Below are positions 16,817 to 25,992 of a stretch of DNA of 64,000 bases, piece after piece. A model generated the notes under the pieces. The model was not told the origin of the DNA. It did no database searches and was given only the letters and a program-made list of their open reading frames with translations. This DNA comes from Schumannella sp. 10F1B-5-1 (GTDB lineage Bacteria > Actinomycetota > Actinomycetes > Actinomycetales > Microbacteriaceae), in contig NZ_VHQH01000037.1 of NCBI RefSeq assembly GCF_006517535.1, positions 1 to 64,000 of the forward strand. Direction: 5' to 3'. Made by a program: the position numbers and the translations under genes. Each line of letters opens with the position of its first letter. Position 1 is the first letter of the stretch.

Positions 16817-18586
16817 GTGCGTCGCCCCGCGTCCACCCCGCCGAACCTGCCCGGGTTCGACTTCGTCAAGCTGCTCGGCTCGGGCGGCTTCTCCGACGTC
16901 TTCCTCTACCAGCAGCAGCTGCCGCGCCGGCAGGTCGCCGTCAAGGTGCTGCTGAGCGAGGAGCTCACCCCGGCATCGCAGCGGGCCTTCGTCGACGAGG
17001 CGAATGTGATGGCGCAGCTCTCGGCGCATCCCTACATCGTCACGATCTACGGCGCCGCGGTCGCCGAGGGCGACAAGCCCTACTTCGTCATGGAGTACTG
17101 CGCCGGGCCGAGCCTCAGCGATCGCTACAAGCGCGAGCGCTTCAGCTCGGTGGATGCGCTGCAGACCGGGGTGCGCCTGTCGAGCGCGATCGCGACGGCG
17201 CACGCGGCGGGCATCCTGCACCGCGACATCAAGCCCGCGAACGTGCTGACCAACGACTACGGCTGGCCCGCTCTCACCGACTTCGGCATCGCGTCGACGC
17301 TCGAGGAGCTGCCGGTGCACACGACCACGGCGGGCGCGATCGCGGATGCCGTCGGCACGACCGGCAGCACCGGAACGGGCAGCCAGTCGGTCGGCATGAG
17401 CGTGCCCTGGTCGCCGCCCGAGATGTTCGAAGACGACCCGCAGCCGGATGTGCGCAGCGACGTCTTCTCGCTCGCCGCCACGATCTGGACGCTCATGGCG
17501 GGCCGCACGCCCTTCGAGGTCAGCGGGCGCCCGAACGGCACCCTCGACCTGATCGGCCGCATCGAGCGCGGGCTCGTGACGCCCCTGGGCCGCGACGACG
17601 TGCCCGCCTCGCTCATCGCGGTGCTGCAGAAGGGCATGTCGGTGCGTCGCGCCGACCGCTACCAGACGGCCATCGAGTTCGCCCGGGCCCTGCAGCGCGT
17701 CGAGCTCGAGCTCGGCTACGCCCCGACCACGATCGAGGTGCCCCGCATCGCGGTCGAGGAGCCGGCCCCGGCCGACTCGGGCGCCGACGAGACGCGGGTG
17801 CGCTCGGTCTCGACGATCGCCGCGCAGCCCGTCGTGGCGCCCACGCCCGCGCCCGGCGCGCCGGGAACGAGCGCTCCGCCCGCCTCGCCGGCGACCTGGG
17901 GCGGTGCGCCGACCCAGCGCGTGACGCCGACCGCACCGCCGGCGCCCGCCGCGCCCGCTGTCGACGCGACCCAGATCCGCGGCATGCAGACCGTCGCGCC
18001 GCAGGCTCCCGCCGCCGTGCCCGAGGGCACGATCGTGCGTCCGCGCGGCCCGGTCGTGGATGCGCAGCCCGGCGTCGCGTCCGGCGGCGCCGCGTTCCCG
18101 GGGGCCCCGGGCGGCCCCGCGACCCCGGCGCAGCCCGGAATCGCTCCCGCCGCGCCCGGCGCCGACCGACCTGCCCGTCGCATCCCGCTCGCCGCGCTCA
18201 TCGCCGTGCCCGCCGCGCTGCTCGTGATCGGCGCCGTGGTCGCCGCGCTCGTGATCGTCGGCCCGCCGAAGGCCGATCCCGACCCCACGGCATCGCCGAA
18301 GCCGAGCGGCGGCAGCGCGCTCAGCGGCTCGTCGGTGCCGGCGCCCGAGTACCTCTCGGCCGAGCCGAGCGCCGACGGCACGAGCGTCACCTTCACCTTC
18401 GCCCCCGTCGACGACGCCTCGGGCTACCGCTGGGCGCGGTCGGAGCAGCCCGACGCGCTCGCCCCGCTCGACGGCCCCGTCGTCGTGCGCGACGGCATCA
18501 CGCCCGGAACCCGCGTCTGCGTGCAGATCCTCGCGATCGCCGACGGTCGCACCTCGCAGCGCACGGAGGCCTGTTACCCCTCATGA
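16817..18586 (+). CDS. Membrane Ser/Thr protein kinase
   Basis: 589 residues. The Hanks-type kinase domain (about 12-290) has a Gly loop GSGGFSDV, the ATP lysine K43, catalytic D137 in HRDIKPANV and D155 in DFG. A Pro/Ala/Thr-rich juxtamembrane linker (about 300-455) follows, then one membrane helix (about 456-482) and a short extracellular domain resembling a single FN3 unit (VTFTFAPVDDASGYRWAR). It lacks the PASTA repeats of PknB. The linker contains TIV/TRV-type Thr sites (GTIVRPRGP, DETRVRSV) that could be autophosphorylated for FHA binding. GTG 16817 has CGGAGG upstream and the stop overlaps the next gene (ATGA). Corresponds in context to pkb2 of the bifidobacterial PFNA cluster. Confidence 0.92.
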   Translation: MRRPASTPPNLPGFDFVKLLGSGGFSDVFLYQQQLPRRQVAVKVLLSEELTPASQRAFVDEANVMAQLSAHPYIVTIYGAAVAEGDKPYFVMEYCAGPSLSDRYKRERFSSVDALQTGVRLSSAIATAHAAGILHRDIKPANVLTNDYGWPALTDFGIASTLEELPVHTTTAGAIADAVGTTGSTGTGSQSVGMSVPWSPPEMFEDDPQPDVRSDVFSLAATIWTLMAGRTPFEVSGRPNGTLDLIGRIERGLVTPLGRDDVPASLIAVLQKGMSVRRADRYQTAIEFARALQRVELELGYAPTTIEVPRIAVEEPAPADSGADETRVRSVSTIAAQPVVAPTPAPGAPGTSAPPASPATWGGAPTQRVTPTAPPAPAAPAVDATQIRGMQTVAPQAPAAVPEGTIVRPRGPVVDAQPGVASGGAAFPGAPGGPATPAQPGIAPAAPGADRPARRIPLAALIAVPAALLVIGAVVAALVIVGPPKADPDPTASPKPSGGSALSGSSVPAPEYLSAEPSADGTSVTFTFAPVDDASGYRWARSEQPDALAPLDGPVVVRDGITPGTRVCVQILAIADGRTSQRTEACYPS

Positions 18587-19308
18587 AACCCGTTACGGTC
18601 GACTTCATCGGCGAGGAGTACTCCGTCGCCCACCCGAACGACTTCACGATCGGGCGCGACGCCGACCTCACGATCGACGACAACCCCTACCTGCACCGGC
18701 ACTTCCTGCGCATCTACGAGGACTTCGGGCTCTGGTGGCTGGCGAACGTGGGCTCGCTGCTCTCGGCGACCGTGAGCGACGGCACCGGGCAGGTGCAGGC
18801 GTGGCTCGCGCCGGGCGCGAAACTGCCGATCGTGTTCCAGACGATGCACGTCATGTTCAGCGCCGGATCGACGACCTACGACTTCACGATCCACACCGAC
18901 GAGGACTACTACAACACCTCGACGGCGGCGGTCGCGCAGGGCACCAGCACCACGATCGCGCCGGTCACCCTGACGACGAGCCAGCGCCAGCTCATCCTGT
19001 CGCTCGCCGAGGGGCTGCTGCGCCAGACCGTGCCCGGCCGGGGCGACATCCCGACCTCGGCGGATGCGGCGAAGCGGCTGGGATGGTCGATGACCACCTT
19101 CAACCGCAAGCTCGACAACGTCTGCGACAAGCTCGACAAGATCGGCGTGCAGGGTCTGCGCGGGGGAGCGGGCAAGCTCGCGACGAACCGCCGGGCACGG
19201 CTCGTCGAGTACGCGATCGCGAGCCATCTGGTCTCGGTCGAGGACCTCTATCTGCTCGATCTGCCGAAGGATGCCGGCGGGGCCGGGAAGAGCGCCGATG
19301 GGGAGTAG
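18583..19308 (+). CDS. FHA-domain protein with helical, possibly DNA-binding C-terminus
   Basis: 241 residues, overlapping the kinase gene by 4 bp. The N-terminal half (about 1-105) is FHA-like: FTIGRDADLTIDDNPYLHRHFLRIYE carries the GR...H pattern with LHRH where SRxH is usual. The C-terminal half (about 130-230) is helical and reads as a winged-helix type domain: TTSQRQLILSLAEGLL, then TSADAAKRLGWSMTTFNRKLDNVCDKL (a likely helix-turn-helix), then basic KLATNRRARLVEY. A phospho-dependent transcription factor for this locus is an attractive reading but is inference. Its stop codon lies within the first 18-bp palindrome. Confidence 0.8.
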   Translation: MKPVTVDFIGEEYSVAHPNDFTIGRDADLTIDDNPYLHRHFLRIYEDFGLWWLANVGSLLSATVSDGTGQVQAWLAPGAKLPIVFQTMHVMFSAGSTTYDFTIHTDEDYYNTSTAAVAQGTSTTIAPVTLTTSQRQLILSLAEGLLRQTVPGRGDIPTSADAAKRLGWSMTTFNRKLDNVCDKLDKIGVQGLRGGAGKLATNRRARLVEYAIASHLVSVEDLYLLDLPKDAGGAGKSADGE

Positions 19309-19315
19309 TCCCCAT
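19298..19315. promoter_or_regulatory. 18-bp palindromic operator, copy 1
   Basis: ATGGGGA-GTAG-TCCCCAT, perfect 7-bp arms. It overlaps the end of the FHA gene and precedes the Ig/FN3 surface protein gene. The centre is 36 bp before a -10 element TACCGT (19340-19345). Confidence 0.8.
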
Positions 19316-19391
19316 TTCTGAGGGGTCGTGCCCGCGTGTTACCGTGTGCGCGGTCTTTCGCGACGAATAGTCGCATGACGGCGGGGTTGAG

Positions 19392-22300
19392 ATGCTACGG
19401 GTGCTGAACGGGTGGAGTCGCGGTCGCAAGGCGGTCGCTTCCGCTGTCGTGATCGCCCTCGCCGCGGGCGTGCCGATCACCGCCGCGATCCTGCACCAGG
19501 GCTTCCCGGTCAGCGACGTCGACCTCGACAGCCGTGACGTCTGGGTCACGAACGCGAAGGACCAGCTCGGCGGTCGTCTGAACCGGCAGATCGAGGAGCT
19601 CGACGCCTCGGTGCAGGGCACCAGCTCGAGCATCGACGTGCTGCAGAACGGGCGCCAGGTCTTCCTGACCAACGAGAACGCGCACTCGATCGAGCGCATC
19701 GACCCCGCCTACGCGAATCTGCAGCAGAAGGCCGATCTGCCGAAGAAGGCCGAGACGGCGCTCGGCGGCGAGACGCTCGCGGTGCTCGACCCGAAGGACG
19801 GCGCCGTCTGGTCGGTCTCCGTGCGCAATCAGCTCGCCTTCGACCCGAGCACGAAAGACCCCGACATCGAGCTCGGCGCCGGCGCCCATGTCGCCGTGAC
19901 CGCTGACGGCGCGGTCGTCGCGACCTCGCCGAAGAAGAACGAGATCGTCACGATCGCGCAGCCGGGCGCGCTGCCCGAGACGCGCTCGCTCGACATCCCG
20001 ACCGCCCATCAGCTCGCCCTCGTCGGCGACACGGCGGTCATCCTCGACACGAAGGCGAACACCGTCATCTTCGGCAACGGCACGCGCACCAAGCTGCCGG
20101 TGACCGGGATGCGGCTGCAGCAGTCGAGCGCCGAGCACGACTACGCGCTGGTCGCCGCGTCCGATCGGCTGCTGAAGGTGCCGCTCTCGGGCGGCGCCGT
20201 CAGCGAGGTGAAGGCCGACATCCCCGAGCGGAAGAGCTCCGACGGCGTCGCCGCGCCGGTCTGGCTCGACGGCTGCGCGCACGGCGCCTGGGCCGACGGG
20301 CAGCGCTATCTGCTCGCCTGCGACGGGCAGAAGCCGCAGACCGAGACGATCGAGCAGAACACCGCCGGCGACCGGCTCGAGTTCCGCGTGAACAAGCACG
20401 TGATCGCGCTGAACAACCTCGACGACGGCAACGCCTGGCTGCTGAACCAGACCCTGCGCATCGTGAACAACTGGGATGAGGTCACCCCGCCCCAGCAGGA
20501 GGAGAGCGACCAGGAGAGCGACGAGAAGGCCACGGTCCAGTCGTTCGAGGACACGCTGGCCGAGCGCACCGAGGTCAATCGGCCGCCCGTGCTGCAGCCC
20601 GACAGCTTCGGCGTGCGCGCCGGCCGCACGACCGTGCTGCCCGTGCTCGACAACGACACCGACCCCGACGGCGACGTGCTCGTCATCACCGACTTCACGG
20701 CGATCGACCCGGCGGTCGGCCGCCTCGACCTGATCGACAACGGCCGCGCGCTGCAGTACACGCCGGCCGCGAACGCGGTCGGCACCTCGTCGTTCCGCTA
20801 CACCGCGAGCGACGGCCGCGAGAACGGCACGGCCGAGACGACCGGCGACGTGCACGTCGTGCCCGCCGAGCAGAACAGCGCGCCGCACGAGAACCGCACC
20901 TCGTCGACCACGGTCGAGACCGGTCAGAGCATCGACTACAACGTGCTGCTCAACTGGATCGACCCCGACGGCGACGAGCTGCAGCTGGTCGCGGCCACCG
21001 CATCCAGCACCGACCAGGTGCGCTTCACGCCCGACGGCACGATCACCTTCTCGCACACCTCGGGCGAGGTCGGCGACAAGGAGATCACCTTCACGGTCAG
21101 CGACGGCCGGGCCACCGCCGACGGCGTGATGAAGGTGACGGTGCAGCCGGCCGGGTCGCAGAAGCCGGTCGGAACGCCCGACTTCGCGCAGGCGTTCACG
21201 GGCGACACGGCCGTCATCCACCCGCTCGACAACGACCTCAGCCCCTCCGGCGCCCCGCTGCGCCTGCTGGGCGTGCAGAACTTCCCCTCGGGGGCGACCG
21301 TCACGCCCAACCTCGACCAGGGCACGATCGACGTCACCTCGAACCAGACGGGCGCGATCTACTTCGAGTACTCGCTCGGCGCCGGTGCGCAGAGCTCGGT
21401 CGGGCTCATCCGCGTCGACTTCACGAAGAAGCCCGACGACGCGCCGCCGCCGGTGCCGGTGAAGGATGTCGCCTACCTGCGCGAGGGCCAGACCACCTCG
21501 GTGAGCGTGCTCGACAACGACGTCTCGCCCACCGGCCGCGTGCTCGGCGTGCAGACGATCGACACCGCGGCGACGAACCCCGCCGTCAAGGTCGAGCTGC
21601 TCAACAGCACGATCATCCGCGTCAGCGCCTCCGCGGCCCTGACCGATCAGACTCAGTTCACCTACACGGTGACCGACGGCTACTCGACCGCGGTCGCGGG
21701 CGTCACCGTCGTGCCGGTCGCGCCGACCGTCGTGCGGCAGCCCCCCATCGCGGTCGACGACCAGGTCACCGTGCGCGAGGGCGACATCGCGACGGTGCAC
21801 GTGCTCGACAACGACCGGCACCCCGACGGCGCCGAGATGAAGGTCGACCCGCAGCTCGCCGACGTGCGCGGCATCGGCGACGGCCTCGCCTTCGTGCAGG
21901 GCGACACCGTGCGCTACCAGGCGCCGAAGAAGGCCGGCAACTACACGCTCACCTACCGCGTGCGCGACCAGTACGGCGAGAGCGCGACCGCCAACGTCAC
22001 CTTCAACGTCAATCCCCGCGACGACGAGAACGACCGCGCGCCCGAGCCGAGCCCCCTGACCGCACGCGTGTTCTCGGGCTCGTCGGTGCGCATCGACGTG
22101 CCGCTCGACGGCATCGATCCCGACGGCGACTCGGTCACGCTGGTCGGCTACACGACCGCGCCGCAGCTGGGCCGCATCACGAAGGATGCCAGCGACCACT
22201 TCGTCTACGAGGCCTACGCCACCGGCTCGGGCACCGACACGTTCCGCTACGCCGTCGCCGACACGCTCGGCAAGACCTCGGTCGGCGAGATCCGCATCGG

Positions 22301-24953
22301 CGTGCTGCCGCGCGCCGACAAGGCCCTGCAGCCCAACGCCGTCGACGACCAGGTCGAGGTGCGCCCCGGCAAGACCGTCTCGCTGCAGCCCCTCGCGAAC
22401 GACTCCGACCCCAACGGCTACACGCTCACCCTCGACAAGCAGCTCGTCGAGGTCGACAAGGGGCTCGACGCCTCGGTCGACACAAAGGAGGGCAAGGTCG
22501 TCATCAAGGCGCCCGACAAGCCGGGCGCGTTCAACGTGCGCTACCGGGTGTCGAACGGCAACGGCGGCCAGGCCGACGCGTTCATCATCGTCAAGGTGTC
22601 GCGCGATGCGCCCATCCAGTTCCCGACGGCCGAGGACTTCTACCTGCAGGCCGACGACATGGTCAAGAAGTCGACCGTGACGGTCGACGTCGGCAAGCTC
22701 GTGGACAACCCGAACGGCCTCGACCGCGACCTCGTCGTCGCCGTCACGGGCCCCTCGGCCGATCTCGGATCGGTGCAGGGGAACTCGCAGAAGGTCGAGG
22801 TGACCCCGCAGGACGGCCGCTCGGCGATCGCCTACACGGTGTCCGACCCCGACGACGACCAGCTCACGGCGACGGCGTTCATCATCGTGCCGCCCAAGAT
22901 CGACTCGTCGTACTCGCCGCCGCCCTACCTCGACCCGAAGCTGCCGAAGCAGGTCGTGCCGCAGAACGGCGAGAAGGAGTGGGACCTCAAGGACATCCTG
23001 ATCGTGCCGTCGGGCCGCCCGGCGATCATCACGGATGCGCAGATGGTCAGTGCGAACCACAGCGACGGCACCGGGCTGGTCGTCGACAAGGACACCCTGC
23101 GATTCGGCGCCGAGAAGGACTTCCGCGGCGCCACCGCGATCGTCTTCCAGGTGACTGACGGCGACTCCAAAGACGACAAGACCGGCCGCACCGCGCTGAT
23201 CACGATGGACCTGCAGGTGGGCAAGGACGACCAGAGCGACGTCGCGCCGCGGTTCACCTCATTCACGCTTCCGATCGAGGCCGGCGAAGCGGCGAAGACC
23301 GTCAACCTGCGCGACTCGACCGCGCACCCGAACCGCAGCGTGATCTCGCAGGTGTCGTACTCGAACCTGAAGGGCGTCGTCGCCCGCATGCACGGCGACC
23401 TCAGCGGCTCGAACCTCACGGTCAGCGCCGACCAGGGCACCAAGGTCGGCACGTCGATGGATCTGACCTTCGACCTGAAGTACCTCGACTACACGGTGCC
23501 CGCGACCATCCACGTCGTGACCGTGCCGTCGACCCGCCCGCGCGCCCAGGCCGTGACCGACGAGGTCAAGGCCCAGCGCAGCAAGGCGATCTCGACCAAC
23601 GTGCTCGCGAACGACTACAACCCGTTCCGCGATCAGGGCACGCCGCTCAAGCTCATCGACGCGAAGGTCGACAACGCGGCCGAGTCGTCGGCGCAGGTGT
23701 CGTTCACCGCGGCGGGCGACGTGTCGGTGACGCCGGGTCCCGCCTTCATCGGCATCGCGAGCATCACCTACACGGTGCAGGACGCGACCGAGGATGCGAG
23801 CCGCAACGTCACGGGACGCCTGCTCGTCAACGTGCGTGACCGGCCCGACCAGATGAGTCCGGTCACGATCGAGTCCGAAGACGACCAGGCCGTGCGAATC
23901 TCGTGGAAGACGCCGGCCACCAACGGCGAGCCGATCGAGAACTACACGATCAAGTGGGGTTCGAACGGGTCGAAGACGGTGCTGCCCACGGTGTCGGCGA
24001 CCACGATCGATGGCCTGACCAACGGCACCAGCTACACCTTCACGATCACCGCCGAGAACGTCCTCGGCATCTCGACACCGTCGAACCCGAGCGCCGCCGC
24101 GGTGCCCTACGGACTGCCCAGCAAGCCGACCGGGCCGACCCTGGCATCGAGCGACAACGGGTCCGGATCGGTGACGATGACATGGGGTGCGGCCGACGGC
24201 AACGGCCGCGCCGTCGCCGACTATGAGTGGCGGCTCTCCGACGGGCAGACCGGGCGCACGGGCGGCGGACGCTCGGCGACCGCGAACGTCGCCGTCGGCA
24301 AGGCCGCCACCTTCACGGTCAAGGCCATCGGGCCGCGAGGGGAGGGCGCGTCGAGCGCCGTATCCAACGCCGTGACGCCGAAGCCGGGTGTCCCGCGCAA
24401 CGCGACGGCGACCGCCGGCGGAGCCGGAGACAAGACCGTCCGCATGACCTGGGCCGCTCCGAGCGGCGGCGCCCCCTCGTCCTACCAGGTGAGCATCGAC
24501 GGCGGCGCCTGGCGGGGCGCGAACTCGGGCGACACCTACGAGGGGCAGTTCGGCAAGTCGACCTCGTTCCGCGTGCGCGGAGTGGTCAACGGAGTCGAAG
24601 GCGCCGCCGACGCGTCGAACTCGGTGACCCCGAAGGACAACGAGCCGCACGCGACCGTCTACAAGGGGGGTCCGGGCAGCGGCTCGAACTGCGCCAGCAA
24701 CTGCCGCTACGTCGCCGCGCACTACACGAACCTGCCGCAGGGCACCTACACGGTGACCCCGCAGTACAAGCACTGGGGAACCGGCGACTGGGTGTCGATG
24801 TACGGCGCCCGTCGCACGATCGGAGGCAACGGCGACGTGCAGTCCGACTCCTTCCTCGGACAGGCCAACCCGGCCGAGTTCCCGCAGGTGCGCATGCACT
24901 TCGAGGGCCCCGTCGACTTCTACAGTGAAGTGGCGAACTGGGGGAATCTGTGA
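19392..24953 (+). CDS. Giant Ig-like/FN3 surface protein
   Basis: 1853 residues. A single N-terminal membrane anchor (about 13-34) after a basic stretch is followed by a region of about 320 residues with repeated short strands that could be a beta-propeller. Then come about ten cadherin/Ig-like repeats (about 400-1480), many with an acidic turn such as VLDNDTDPDGD, LDNDLSPSG, LDNDRHPDG and LANDSDPNG. Three FN3-type domains (about 1488-1745) follow, then a C-terminal domain with two Cys (NCASNC). It is therefore anchored in the membrane and extends through the wall. In gene order and domains it corresponds to fn3 of the bifidobacterial PFNA cluster. No LPxTG signal is present. It heads an operon with MoxR, DUF58 and transglutaminase-like genes. 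Confidence 0.88.
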   Translation: MLRVLNGWSRGRKAVASAVVIALAAGVPITAAILHQGFPVSDVDLDSRDVWVTNAKDQLGGRLNRQIEELDASVQGTSSSIDVLQNGRQVFLTNENAHSIERIDPAYANLQQKADLPKKAETALGGETLAVLDPKDGAVWSVSVRNQLAFDPSTKDPDIELGAGAHVAVTADGAVVATSPKKNEIVTIAQPGALPETRSLDIPTAHQLALVGDTAVILDTKANTVIFGNGTRTKLPVTGMRLQQSSAEHDYALVAASDRLLKVPLSGGAVSEVKADIPERKSSDGVAAPVWLDGCAHGAWADGQRYLLACDGQKPQTETIEQNTAGDRLEFRVNKHVIALNNLDDGNAWLLNQTLRIVNNWDEVTPPQQEESDQESDEKATVQSFEDTLAERTEVNRPPVLQPDSFGVRAGRTTVLPVLDNDTDPDGDVLVITDFTAIDPAVGRLDLIDNGRALQYTPAANAVGTSSFRYTASDGRENGTAETTGDVHVVPAEQNSAPHENRTSSTTVETGQSIDYNVLLNWIDPDGDELQLVAATASSTDQVRFTPDGTITFSHTSGEVGDKEITFTVSDGRATADGVMKVTVQPAGSQKPVGTPDFAQAFTGDTAVIHPLDNDLSPSGAPLRLLGVQNFPSGATVTPNLDQGTIDVTSNQTGAIYFEYSLGAGAQSSVGLIRVDFTKKPDDAPPPVPVKDVAYLREGQTTSVSVLDNDVSPTGRVLGVQTIDTAATNPAVKVELLNSTIIRVSASAALTDQTQFTYTVTDGYSTAVAGVTVVPVAPTVVRQPPIAVDDQVTVREGDIATVHVLDNDRHPDGAEMKVDPQLADVRGIGDGLAFVQGDTVRYQAPKKAGNYTLTYRVRDQYGESATANVTFNVNPRDDENDRAPEPSPLTARVFSGSSVRIDVPLDGIDPDGDSVTLVGYTTAPQLGRITKDASDHFVYEAYATGSGTDTFRYAVADTLGKTSVGEIRIGVLPRADKALQPNAVDDQVEVRPGKTVSLQPLANDSDPNGYTLTLDKQLVEVDKGLDASVDTKEGKVVIKAPDKPGAFNVRYRVSNGNGGQADAFIIVKVSRDAPIQFPTAEDFYLQADDMVKKSTVTVDVGKLVDNPNGLDRDLVVAVTGPSADLGSVQGNSQKVEVTPQDGRSAIAYTVSDPDDDQLTATAFIIVPPKIDSSYSPPPYLDPKLPKQVVPQNGEKEWDLKDILIVPSGRPAIITDAQMVSANHSDGTGLVVDKDTLRFGAEKDFRGATAIVFQVTDGDSKDDKTGRTALITMDLQVGKDDQSDVAPRFTSFTLPIEAGEAAKTVNLRDSTAHPNRSVISQVSYSNLKGVVARMHGDLSGSNLTVSADQGTKVGTSMDLTFDLKYLDYTVPATIHVVTVPSTRPRAQAVTDEVKAQRSKAISTNVLANDYNPFRDQGTPLKLIDAKVDNAAESSAQVSFTAAGDVSVTPGPAFIGIASITYTVQDATEDASRNVTGRLLVNVRDRPDQMSPVTIESEDDQAVRISWKTPATNGEPIENYTIKWGSNGSKTVLPTVSATTIDGLTNGTSYTFTITAENVLGISTPSNPSAAAVPYGLPSKPTGPTLASSDNGSGSVTMTWGAADGNGRAVADYEWRLSDGQTGRTGGGRSATANVAVGKAATFTVKAIGPRGEGASSAVSNAVTPKPGVPRNATATAGGAGDKTVRMTWAAPSGGAPSSYQVSIDGGAWRGANSGDTYEGQFGKSTSFRVRGVVNGVEGAADASNSVTPKDNEPHATVYKGGPGSGSNCASNCRYVAAHYTNLPQGTYTVTPQYKHWGTGDWVSMYGARRTIGGNGDVQSDSFLGQANPAEFPQVRMHFEGPVDFYSEVANWGNL

Positions 24954-25023
24954 TGAGTCAGGCCGAGCGCCGCGTCCCCTCGCGCCCCGAGATCCACCGC
25001 ACCCGCACCCGAACAGGAGCATG

Positions 25024-25992
25024 ATGCCCGTCAGCGAAGAACAGGCGGCCTGGTTCGCCGACGCGTTCACGAAACTCGTCGACAACGTCGACCAGGCGAT
25101 CCTCGGCAAGAAGGAGGTCATCCGCCTGGTCGTGACCGCTCTGCTCAGCGAGGGCCACGTGCTGCTCGAGGACTACCCGGGCACCGGCAAGACCGTGCTG
25201 GCGAAGGCGCTGGCGAACACGATCGACGGCAGCAACTCGCGTGTGCAGTTCACGCCCGACCTGCTGCCTTCCGACGTCACCGGCGTCACGATCTACGACC
25301 AGGGCAAGGGCGTCTTCGAGTTCCACAAGGGGCCGATCTTCGCCTCGATCGTGCTCGCCGACGAGATCAACCGTGCGAGCCCGAAGACGCAGTCGGCGCT
25401 GCTCGAGGTCATGGAGGAGGGCGTCGTGACGGTCGACGGCGTCGGCCACTCGGTGGGCGCCCCGTTCATGGTCATCGCGACGCAGAACCCGGTCGAGCAG
25501 GCGGGCACCTACTCGCTGCCCGAGGCGCAGCTCGACCGCTTCCTCATGAAGACCTCGCTCGGCTACCCCGACGACGCGACCGCCGTCTCGCTGCTCATGG
25601 AGTCGTCGAACCGCGCCCGCGCGACGCTGGTCTCGCCGATCATCGCCGCCCAGTCGGTCGCGAGCATGTCGGCGCTGACGAGCGACGTGTTCGTCGACCC
25701 CTCGGTCATGCAGTACCTGCAGGCGATCGTGACCGGCACGCGCACCCACAAGGACGTCGTGCTCGGCGTCAGCATGCGCGGCGCCCTCGCGCTGGCCCGC
25801 ACCGCCAAGACCTGGGCGCTGTCGCGCGGGCGCGGCTATGTCACGCCCGACGACGTTCGCGAGCTGGCCGTGCCGGTGCTCGCCCACCGCATCATCGTCG
25901 ACCCGGAGTCGGAGTTCGCGGGGGTGTCGGCGATCGACATCGTCAACCGCATCCTCGTCGACGTCGAGCCGCCCGCGTACCGCGCGGCATGA
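25024..25992 (+). CDS. MoxR-family AAA+ ATPase
   Basis: 322 residues. The MoxR AAA core has Walker A (DYPGTGKTVLAKALA near residue 57), Walker B with LADEINRASPKTQSALLE, sensor-1 (VIATQNPVEQAGTYSLPEAQLDRF) and a C-terminal lid. MoxR ATPases act as chaperones for membrane or metal-protein assembly and are usually paired with DUF58 and transglutaminase-like genes, exactly as here. The start at ATG 25024 is 5 bp after AGGAG; the ATG at 25021 is too close. The stop overlaps the next ATG by 4 bp. Confidence 0.93.
   Translation: MPVSEEQAAWFADAFTKLVDNVDQAILGKKEVIRLVVTALLSEGHVLLEDYPGTGKTVLAKALANTIDGSNSRVQFTPDLLPSDVTGVTIYDQGKGVFEFHKGPIFASIVLADEINRASPKTQSALLEVMEEGVVTVDGVGHSVGAPFMVIATQNPVEQAGTYSLPEAQLDRFLMKTSLGYPDDATAVSLLMESSNRARATLVSPIIAAQSVASMSALTSDVFVDPSVMQYLQAIVTGTRTHKDVVLGVSMRGALALARTAKTWALSRGRGYVTPDDVRELAVPVLAHRIIVDPESEFAGVSAIDIVNRILVDVEPPAYRAA

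Noticed and set aside
19395-23060. A 1221-codon minus-strand frame opposite the giant surface protein
   Set aside because: Composition is that of a GC-rich antisense shadow (Arg, Val, Asp, His), with no domain, and the plus strand has clear repeats and a membrane anchor.
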